Part shown: in pieces, positions 7,955 through 14,823 of the stretch | How positions within the stretch are numbered: position 1 is the stretch's first letter | Layout: each line of letters begins with the position of its first letter | Source of the DNA: JANXSF01 sp031394025 | Lineage (GTDB): Bacteria > Acidobacteriota > Terriglobia > Bryobacterales > Bryobacteraceae | Assembly: GCA_031394025.1 (NCBI GenBank) | Contig: JANMWO010000372.1 | Coordinates: 1-21,090 of the forward strand | Length of the DNA: 21,090 nt | Direction of reading: 5' to 3' | Translations under genes and position numbers: made by a program | The notes under the pieces: generated by a model | Told to the model about the DNA's origin: nothing | Databases searched by the model: none | Seen by the model: only the letters and a program-made list of their open reading frames with translations

Positions 7955-9174
7955 TTAACGCAACTGATATTCTGAACGCCAAAATCCTGGTGGTTGACGA
8001 TAAGGAAGCGAATATCCTGCTGATTATGGGGATGCTGCGCATCGCAGGCTATACCGCAGTCACTTCCACCACCGATCCGAATGAAGTCTGCGCGCTGCAC
8101 CATGAGCACCGTTACGGCCTGATCCTGCTTGATCTGCAAATGCCCGGCATGGATGGATTTCAAGTGATGGATGGCTTGAAAGAAATTGAAGCGGGTGGCT
8201 ATCTGCCGGTTCTGGTGATCACCGCCCAGCCCCAACACAAACTGCGTGCACTGGAAGCTGGTGCCAAAGATTTCGTCAGCAAACCATTTGATTTAGCCGA
8301 ACTGCGCGCCCGTGTCCACAACATTTTGGAAGTTCGCTTGCTTCATTTGGAATCTCGGAACCATGGCAAAGTACTGGAAGAGACGGTGCGCGAACTGGAA
8401 GCAAGTCGTGAAGTGGTTCGCATTAAAACCTTGGAGGAACGCAAAAAGAACCAGCAGGAATTGGCTCTGGCCCAGGATACTCAAAAAAGTCTGCTTCCCC
8501 ATTCCGTTCCCAAGTTTGAGAATTTCAGCATCCATGCGTTCAACCAACCCACCAGTTACCTGGGCGGCAATTTCTACGAATTTCTGCAAATGAATTCCAG
8601 AGAATGGATGGGCGTTCTGGCCGATGTATCCGGCAAAGGCATACCAGCCGCCTTGTTCAGTTCTATGGTGCTTGGTGCTTTAAGCATGGAGTTTCGCTCC
8701 AGAACGCAACCGCATGAAGCCTTGAACCGCATCAATCAACTTCTTTGTGAAAAGTCTCTGCCATCCCAATTTGTCACGCTCTTTCTCTTTTTTCTAAACG
8801 CGGAAGGCGTCGGACAATTCATCAGCGCCGGACACACTCCCACTTATCTTTTCCGCGCAGCCACTTGCGCCATTGAAGAATTAGTTTCCGATTCCTATAT
8901 GCTGGGCATGTTCGATTTTGCGGCCTACAGATCTCGTAAATTCCATTTGGACAAGGGCGATATTCTAGTGGTTTATTCCGATGGACTTACGAAAGCTGAA
9001 AATCCAAAGAGCGAAATGTTTGGGCAGGATCGTCTGCTGGAATTGGTCAAACAAGATGCTCCTTCAGGAGGCCAGGCCATTCACCAGGGGTTCTTGAAAG
9101 CCATTGAAGATTTCACGCAAGGTATGCCGCAAACGGATGACATAACTTTCGTCATCGTTGAAAAAGTCCAATAA
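7951..9174 (+). CDS. Response regulator with PP2C/SpoIIE-type phosphatase output
   Basis: A 407-residue protein like RsbU-family regulators. The N-terminal receiver (about 10-125) has the acidic pair Asp16/Asp17, phospho-acceptor Asp61 (LLDLQMPG) and Lys111. A charged helical linker (about 135-180) leads to a PP2C domain (about 180-405) with ADVSGKGIPAAL, SAGH, YSDGLTKA and a terminal DDITFVIV. The first metal motif reads GGNFYE (205-210) rather than GGDxYD, so an aspartate equivalent to SpoIIE Asp610 is missing and activity may be altered. The start is TTG 7951, forming a TTGA overlap with the kinase stop (translational coupling). Such proteins usually act on an anti-sigma or anti-anti-sigma factor, but none is encoded next to it. 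It converges on the next gene with a 5-bp gap. Confidence 0.9.
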   Translation: MINATDILNAKILVVDDKEANILLIMGMLRIAGYTAVTSTTDPNEVCALHHEHRYGLILLDLQMPGMDGFQVMDGLKEIEAGGYLPVLVITAQPQHKLRALEAGAKDFVSKPFDLAELRARVHNILEVRLLHLESRNHGKVLEETVRELEASREVVRIKTLEERKKNQQELALAQDTQKSLLPHSVPKFENFSIHAFNQPTSYLGGNFYEFLQMNSREWMGVLADVSGKGIPAALFSSMVLGALSMEFRSRTQPHEALNRINQLLCEKSLPSQFVTLFLFFLNAEGVGQFISAGHTPTYLFRAATCAIEELVSDSYMLGMFDFAAYRSRKFHLDKGDILVVYSDGLTKAENPKSEMFGQDRLLELVKQDAPSGGQAIHQGFLKAIEDFTQGMPQTDDITFVIVEKVQ

Positions 9175-9179
9175 AACAA

Positions 9180-9848
9180 CTAGTTCAACACTAGCTTACC
9201 TGATCCCGCCGGACCGTCATAAGTCAGCTCAATACTCTTCAGTGCCTTCAGCTTCCCCGCATAGGGGAAGTAAAGATAGCCCGCCACCGGATGGTCAATC
9301 GCTGCCCCCTGCAAAGCTAAGTCGGGAACAATTTCCTCTGGCTTCGGAGCGATTTCCGGTTTCCCCTCGGCGGTATTGTCAGGCTCCGTGGGCACACGCG
9401 GACGAGACTTAGGTGACCCATTGGGATCGCCCGGAAATCGCGGTTGCCGTTGCGGTCCTCCCATCACAACCTCCCTATCGCCATCCCCCACACCAATCAC
9501 CACAGCAGGCAATTGGCTCCATCCTGAATTCCGAATACTGGTCACAACTAACCCCGCGTCATGAGCCAAAATCGCCTGTTTTTTCCCATTTAAATGAAGT
9601 GTGAAATCCGTCAAACGGATGGGCAATCCCTTTTCTAACATTGGGAAAATAGCAATTTCAATCACCAGATATTCCGACGTGAACAATGGCGTAGCGCCTG
9701 ATGGAATGGTGTGGGCGTGATATTCCGCACCAATGCTGGCTTTTTTCAAATCCAAGTGAAAAGAATATTCTTCAGGCTTTGCCTTGGGCACTAATACTTC
9801 AGCACCATGCACTGTGGAAAGCAAAACAAGCAACGCGACCCATCTCAT
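9180..9848 (-). CDS. Secreted protein of unknown function
   Basis: Not recognised. The 222-residue product starts with a clear Sec signal peptide (MRWVALLVLLSTVHGA). The mature part has an N-terminal beta-rich region (HTIPSGATPLFTSEYLVIEI), then a low-complexity Pro/Arg/Glu stretch at about residues 130-170, and ends with a hydrophobic/beta region (VAGYLYFPYAGKLKALKS). The ATG at 9846-9848 is chosen because it begins the signal peptide; the open frame continues upstream but overlaps the divergent peptidase gene. The gene faces the receiver-phosphatase tail-to-tail. A TATACT (9860-9855 on this strand) puts the expected transcript start on the ATG. Confidence 0.75.
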   Translation of the reverse strand: MRWVALLVLLSTVHGAEVLVPKAKPEEYSFHLDLKKASIGAEYHAHTIPSGATPLFTSEYLVIEIAIFPMLEKGLPIRLTDFTLHLNGKKQAILAHDAGLVVTSIRNSGWSQLPAVVIGVGDGDREVVMGGPQRQPRFPGDPNGSPKSRPRVPTEPDNTAEGKPEIAPKPEEIVPDLALQGAAIDHPVAGYLYFPYAGKLKALKSIELTYDGPAGSGKLVLN

Positions 9849-9854
9849 GTTCCG

Positions 9855-9862
9855 AGTATAAT
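9855..9862. promoter_or_regulatory. Shared divergent -10 element, leaderless start in both directions
   Basis: AGTATAAT reads as TATAAT (9857-9862) on the plus strand and as TATACT (9860-9855) on the minus strand. Counting seven bases from each -10 box places the transcript start at 9869 (ATG at 9870) and at 9848 (ATG at 9848). Only 21 bp separate the two start codons and neither has a Shine-Dalgarno sequence. No good -35 box is seen on either side. Confidence 0.6.
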
Positions 9863-9869
9863 CCCACTC

Positions 9870-11384
9870 ATGGGTCGTCTCTTTTGTATTCTTCTCTGCT
9901 CCATTTTCTGGATCGGTGCAGCACCGGTGAAAAAGCGTCCGCGAACTGTATCTGCTCCCCCAACCTTGGCCAACAGGCTGCAACTCATGTTGAATTCTAA
10001 TGAAGCATCGCGAGCGGCGCATTGGGGAGTCTATGCTGTTGAACTGGCCACTGGCAAGACTTTGCTGGCCCACAATGCCACGCGATTATTTGTTCCCGCA
10101 TCGAACACAAAATTGTTTTCGACAGCATTGGCTTTCGACCGCCTGGGGCCCGCCTATCGTTTCCAAACCAAAATAGTATCGGACATGCTGCCCGATAAAG
10201 ATGGCCGAATTATTGGCGATCTACGCTTGATTGGCGGCGGCGATCCCACCATGTCTGGACGATCCTATCCTTACCAGGCGGTCTCTAAAAATCCCATCAA
10301 GTCCACGCCTAATTCTCCCTATGGCCCATTGGAAGAACTGGCTGCTCAATTGATCCAAAAAGGTGTTCGAGAAATTAAGGGCGATATAGTTGGTGACGAT
10401 TCACGATACCCTTGGGACCCTTTTCCCGATGGCTGGGCCGTGGACGATCCACTGTATGAGTACGGAACCCCCGTCTCAGCGTTAATTTGGAACGACAATG
10501 CTTTCCGCTTGTCACTGGAAGCGGCAAATGAAATTGGGGCAGCGCCACTGCTAACACTGTTTCCCAACGTTGCCTATTTTAATGTGCAGAACCTGGTGAC
10601 TACCGAAGAAGGGCGTGACAGCAAGATTAATCTACGACGCGTTTCATTAGCCAATGAATTGGTGGTTACGGGCCAACTGGGGAATCGCGCCAAAGTATTT
10701 ACAGAACTCTTGGGCGTAGATGACCCTGCTCTGTTTGCGGCATCTGCTCTACGAGAAAGTTTGGAAAAGCTTGGGGTCAAGATCAGTGGCAATGTAAGAG
10801 CCATGCATCGTATGGCAGGCGAATCGCGCCAAACCGGTGGGCAAATTCTGGCCGAACGGATTTCCCCGGTGCTCAGTGAAGTGGCCACGGTAGTCAACAA
10901 GGTCAGTCAAAATCTGCATGCCGAAATTCTGTTGAGGGAGGTCGCTTTTTTGAAGCGAGGGGAAGGCACCCGTCAACTAGGACAATTGGAAATGACAGAT
11001 TTTCTGGCTCAAGTCGGCGCAGCTAAAAACGGCTTCCATTTCGAAGATGGCTCTGGCCTATCGCGATTAACACTTCTCACTCCAGAGACTGCCGTTAAAC
11101 TTTTAACCTACATGCATCAATCGAAGAACGGCGAAGCATACGCCCGCACTCTGCCCATTGGAGGCGAAGATGGGACGCTGGATACCCGATTTAGCGGGGT
11201 AGCATCGGCCGCCAGAGTGCATGCCAAAACCGGTTCACTCTCGCACGTCAGCGCCTTAAGTGGCTATGCCGATTCGCCAAAACATGGTCGAATTGCTTTT
11301 TCCATCCTGGTGAATAATTTCAACTCACCCACCGCAGAGATCCGCACGGTTATTGATAAGATAGTGTTGGCGCTTGCGGAGTGA
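9870..11384 (+). CDS. dacB: D-alanyl-D-alanine carboxypeptidase/endopeptidase (PBP4, DacB family)
   Basis: Serine peptidase of family S13 acting on peptidoglycan in the periplasm. The 504-residue product has a signal peptide (MGRLFCILLCSIFWIGA) and the three penicillin-binding motifs: Ser78-Asn-Thr-Lys81 (SxxK), Ser346-Gln-Asn348 (SxN) and Lys453-Thr-Gly455 (KTG). The long insert between the first two motifs (including GDDSRYPWDPFPDGW) is typical of class C PBP4. ATG 9870 is chosen because it begins the signal peptide and fits the -10 box; the frame is open further upstream but would cover the divergent gene. The FmdB gene follows after 4 bp. Confidence 0.93.
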   Translation: MGRLFCILLCSIFWIGAAPVKKRPRTVSAPPTLANRLQLMLNSNEASRAAHWGVYAVELATGKTLLAHNATRLFVPASNTKLFSTALAFDRLGPAYRFQTKIVSDMLPDKDGRIIGDLRLIGGGDPTMSGRSYPYQAVSKNPIKSTPNSPYGPLEELAAQLIQKGVREIKGDIVGDDSRYPWDPFPDGWAVDDPLYEYGTPVSALIWNDNAFRLSLEAANEIGAAPLLTLFPNVAYFNVQNLVTTEEGRDSKINLRRVSLANELVVTGQLGNRAKVFTELLGVDDPALFAASALRESLEKLGVKISGNVRAMHRMAGESRQTGGQILAERISPVLSEVATVVNKVSQNLHAEILLREVAFLKRGEGTRQLGQLEMTDFLAQVGAAKNGFHFEDGSGLSRLTLLTPETAVKLLTYMHQSKNGEAYARTLPIGGEDGTLDTRFSGVASAARVHAKTGSLSHVSALSGYADSPKHGRIAFSILVNNFNSPTAEIRTVIDKIVLALAE

Positions 11385-11388
11385 ATTT

Positions 11389-11619
11389 ATGCCCATCTAC
11401 GAATACAAATGCGAAGGTTGTGGAAACGAGTTTGAAAAGCTGATTCGGCGCACTGCCGATGAAAGCACGCTGGCTTGTCCAGGTTGCGGAGATCGCCATT
11501 TAGAACAGAAATGGTCTACCTTTTCAGCCAAGGCTGACGGCGGTGGCCGTGCCCAGGAAATGGGCGGGGGCTGCCCTGCAGGCATGTGCCAGACTCCGGG
11601 CATGTGCGGACGGAATTAA
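11389..11619 (+). CDS. FmdB-family small zinc-ribbon protein
   Basis: A 76-residue protein beginning MPIYEYKCEGCGNEFEKL, the hallmark of FmdB-type zinc ribbons. Cys8/Cys11 and Cys30/Cys33 form the two CxxC knuckles. The C-terminal tail is Gly- and Cys-rich (GGGCPAGMC and further cysteines). The family was named for a suspected regulator of formamidase/amidase genes, but its biochemical role is unsettled. The start has GGAG (11378-11381) 7 nt upstream. It lies 4 bp after dacB and 2 bp before the next gene, so it is probably cotranscribed with both. Confidence 0.88.
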   Translation: MPIYEYKCEGCGNEFEKLIRRTADESTLACPGCGDRHLEQKWSTFSAKADGGGRAQEMGGGCPAGMCQTPGMCGRN

Positions 11620-11621
11620 TC

Positions 11622-13460
11622 ATGAACTGGAAAGTAAACTTTGCCTTACTACTCAGCGCACTCAAACTAGCCGCGCAGGATCCCAGTTGCCCCGCTTATC
11701 CTTCCGCATTGCGGTCGGAACTGCAACAAAGTCTGGAACTGGACAGAGCCTTCAATTCCTATTCGCGTTCCATCCGCCCCTTGAATTTGAAGGCCAAAGC
11801 CGACAACTCACAGCTAGCTCAATCCGCCAATTTTATTGATCAAATCATTCAACAAAAGATGTCCACTGATCGAGTGACTCCGGCACCGGCCACAACCGAT
11901 TCCGAGATCATGCGTCGGCTGCATTTAGATCTTACCGGACGCATTCCAGATCCTGACCGCGCTGCTGGATTCATAAATGATCCTGACCCCGCTAAGCGGG
12001 CCAAGCTCATCGATGAGCTGCTGGAAACTCCTGCCTATGCCGACCAGATGACGCAGTTCCTCACCAATCGATTTAAAGTCACTCGAGCCCACGAAAGCAT
12101 CTCCACCCCCGGTCGCGATGTCTTCTACAATTTCGTTCATCAAATGTTCGTGGACGATAAACCTTACGACGAGTTTGCGCGGCAGTTGATCGCCGCTGCA
12201 GGCGAAGTGGATTCCGTACCAGGCACACAATTCTTTGCTCGCTGGATGGACCTCAATGGACCAATTCAAGATTCCTGGGATGACCTCACAGAAAAAATTA
12301 CAACAGGCTTTTTAGGCTACAAGACCGAATGCGTATCGTGCCATAACGGACGGGCTCATCTTGAAAAAATCAATCTATACCTGAGTACAAAAACGCGCAA
12401 AGAGTTCTGGCGCATGTCTTCCTTTTTTTCGCGCATGCAATATGTCCGCTTCAGTGACGACCCAATTGGCTTCCGCCCGCGCATTGTGGTGGTGGACCGG
12501 AGCTATGGAAGTTATTCCGGTTCCGTTTCACCAACCAATCCCGGCTGCCGTCCGCCGCGCCTGGATGCAGTGGTGACCCCTGCTCTTTTCAACAGCGGCA
12601 AGGAACCTCAAAATGGGCAATGGCGTTCTGAGTTGGGTCGATTGATCACTGAAGATCGTCAGTTTGCCCGTGCTGCCGCCAACTATATTTGGAGCTACTT
12701 TTTTGGATACGGTATTGTGGATCCGCCCGATGGCTGGGATATGGCTCGCATCGATCCAAAGAATCCTCCGCCAGGGGATTGGCCAATGCAAAATTCCCAT
12801 CCAGAACTTTTGGAACAGCTTGCTGATTTCCTGATCGCCAACAATTACAAGTTGAAGCCGCTGATCCGTCAAATCGTCAATAGCCAAACGTATCAGTTGT
12901 CCAGCAGGTACGAAGGCACATGGCGGCCAGAGTTTGTCCGCTACTTCGCAAGGTATCAATCCCGTCGCTTATCGGCGGAACAAATGTACGATGCCATGGT
13001 CACCGCTACCCGCACCGAACAACCAATGCCCTTGATTTCAGGCGCGCGCCTGCCTGTGTACGCCAATCAATTGCCAGATCCAACTGAGCCCTTCTCCGAT
13101 TTTCGTGTGGTAGATTTCTTGAACCAGTTCGGCAGGGGTAACTGGATGACGGTGGACCGTTCGTCTGACCCTACTCTGCTTGGATTGCTGTTCATGATGA
13201 ACGATAGCAACAACGTCAACCGCTCTTTGGGAACGTCCACCGCATCGGTGGGAATCACCAATAGAGTGCATGAAATTAATGCCAATGTTGCTGACGATGC
13301 TGAAGCCATTCAGCGGATGTTTCTGTCCACCCTCAGCCGCTACGCGTCAGAATCGGAATTGACTCTGGTAATGCAACGGCGCACAGGCCCCCGCTACCAA
13401 TGGCTGAGCGATCTGCAATGGGCACTGCTCAACAAGCTTGATTTCGCGTTCAACTACTAA
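11622..13460 (+). CDS. Exported DUF1549/DUF1553 protein with a CxxCH heme-type motif
   Basis: A 612-residue protein of the family common in Planctomycetes, Verrucomicrobia and Acidobacteria. A signal peptide-like N-terminus (MNWKVNFALLLSALKLAAQ) is followed by a DUF1549 region (about 70-260) containing LHLDLTGRIPDP and PAKRAKLIDELLETPAYAD, and by a DUF1553 region towards the C-terminus (ADFLIANNYKLKPLIRQIVN, FARYQSRRLSAEQMYDAM). Cys237-Val-Ser-Cys240-His241 is a c-type heme-binding pattern embedded in DUF1549. The family function is not established. Its DUF1501 partner follows after 16 bp, the usual gene order for this pair. No strong ribosome site is seen at ATG 11622. Confidence 0.9.
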   Translation: MNWKVNFALLLSALKLAAQDPSCPAYPSALRSELQQSLELDRAFNSYSRSIRPLNLKAKADNSQLAQSANFIDQIIQQKMSTDRVTPAPATTDSEIMRRLHLDLTGRIPDPDRAAGFINDPDPAKRAKLIDELLETPAYADQMTQFLTNRFKVTRAHESISTPGRDVFYNFVHQMFVDDKPYDEFARQLIAAAGEVDSVPGTQFFARWMDLNGPIQDSWDDLTEKITTGFLGYKTECVSCHNGRAHLEKINLYLSTKTRKEFWRMSSFFSRMQYVRFSDDPIGFRPRIVVVDRSYGSYSGSVSPTNPGCRPPRLDAVVTPALFNSGKEPQNGQWRSELGRLITEDRQFARAAANYIWSYFFGYGIVDPPDGWDMARIDPKNPPPGDWPMQNSHPELLEQLADFLIANNYKLKPLIRQIVNSQTYQLSSRYEGTWRPEFVRYFARYQSRRLSAEQMYDAMVTATRTEQPMPLISGARLPVYANQLPDPTEPFSDFRVVDFLNQFGRGNWMTVDRSSDPTLLGLLFMMNDSNNVNRSLGTSTASVGITNRVHEINANVADDAEAIQRMFLSTLSRYASESELTLVMQRRTGPRYQWLSDLQWALLNKLDFAFNY

Positions 13461-13476
13461 GGCTTGAATTTATAAA

Positions 13477-14823
13477 ATGATACGTCAACGGAAAAATTGT
13501 TCAGGACACGCACAAGTCACTCGCAGGCACTTATTATTCGGTGCCGCTTCCGCCAGCCTGCTGAATATCCACGCCGATGCGCAAGTGACCTCTGCTGGCG
13601 TTAAGCCGCGCGGCACGGCCAAGACTTGCATCTTTATCAACATGAATGGCGGCCCCAGCCACATGGATACATGGGATCCCAAAGATGGCCCATGGAACCC
13701 TGCCGATGCACGCATTGCTCAATTTTCCAGCGGCTTGGCTCTATCTAAAACATACTGGCCAAAGTTTTCCGCCATCACCGATGATTTACTTGTTCTGCGT
13801 TCCTGTGCCAGTTGGGAAGCAGCGCATGAACGCGGTCAATTCTATATTCAAACCGGGCATTCTCAAAATCCGGCACTTGCCGCTGAGCTGCCTCACATCG
13901 GCGCTGTGATCGGTTATGAACGGGGATTCACCGGATTATTGCCGCCCTTCCTTGCCTTCAATCAGAATGTGCAGGGGGCAACGTTTTTGGGCGGACCATA
14001 CATGCCCATGATGCCGCCAGCGTCGCGCACCGGCATTGCCACGCTGACTCATAACTATTTCGGAGCTGCAAGCACACAACGATTTCAGGATCGGTTCCAG
14101 CTTCTGCGCGATTTAGACGCACCTATCCGCGACAACCCCGCCAACGGTACGGTGGCCGCTTATGGTGGCTACTACTCACGCGCCAAACAGATGATGTACA
14201 ACGATGCCGTGGACGCCGTGTTCAAGTTCACTACCGAAGATGAAGGCCGCTATGGCGCCAATAGCCTGGGCCGTTCGTTGATTGTTTCGCGCAACACCAT
14301 TAAGGCAAAGATGGGCGTATCGTTCATCAGCGTGACCCAAAGCGGATGGGATACTCACGTGGGCCAGTTTGATCGCAGTCAGGCCACAACCATCTATTCG
14401 CTTGCTAACGATTTGGATCGGGCTGTGGCGGCGCTGGTTGAAGATTTGCGCGCGTCTGGTGATTTAGATTCCACCTTGATCGTTATGATGGGTGAATTCG
14501 GCAGAACTCCCGGAGTCCTCAATTCCCGTGGTGGTCGTGATCATTTCCGCCCGGTGATGAACGTGGCCATGATCGGCGGCGGCGTCAAAGGTGGGCGGGT
14601 GATTGGCGCAAGCAGTGCCACTGGCGGTGAAATTGTCGATGCCGGATGGAGTGGCAATCGTGCCATTTATCCAGACGATATTGCCGCAACCATTTACTCA
14701 GCAATGGGCATTGATTGGTCCAAGGGTCTGGACGATACTCCCTCTGGCCGACGTTACCTCTATATCCCAGGACCTGCCAATCTCTCCGGCGGTATAAAAG
14801 CTGTCAACGAGGTTTTTGGATGA
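13477..14823 (+). CDS. Tat-exported DUF1501 protein
   Basis: A 448-residue protein with a twin-arginine signal (TRRHLLFGAASASLL, residues 15-29). It is recognised as DUF1501, an alkaline-phosphatase/sulfatase-like fold family, by NMNGGPSHMDTWDPK near the N-terminus, GWDTHVGQF and MMGEFGRTP in the middle, and RGGRDHFRP. The sulfatase-like fold is known for the family; substrate and activity are not. It pairs with the upstream DUF1549/DUF1553 gene as in many related genomes. Its stop overlaps the next start in an ATGA, suggesting translational coupling. Confidence 0.9.
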   Translation: MIRQRKNCSGHAQVTRRHLLFGAASASLLNIHADAQVTSAGVKPRGTAKTCIFINMNGGPSHMDTWDPKDGPWNPADARIAQFSSGLALSKTYWPKFSAITDDLLVLRSCASWEAAHERGQFYIQTGHSQNPALAAELPHIGAVIGYERGFTGLLPPFLAFNQNVQGATFLGGPYMPMMPPASRTGIATLTHNYFGAASTQRFQDRFQLLRDLDAPIRDNPANGTVAAYGGYYSRAKQMMYNDAVDAVFKFTTEDEGRYGANSLGRSLIVSRNTIKAKMGVSFISVTQSGWDTHVGQFDRSQATTIYSLANDLDRAVAALVEDLRASGDLDSTLIVMMGEFGRTPGVLNSRGGRDHFRPVMNVAMIGGGVKGGRVIGASSATGGEIVDAGWSGNRAIYPDDIAATIYSAMGIDWSKGLDDTPSGRRYLYIPGPANLSGGIKAVNEVFG

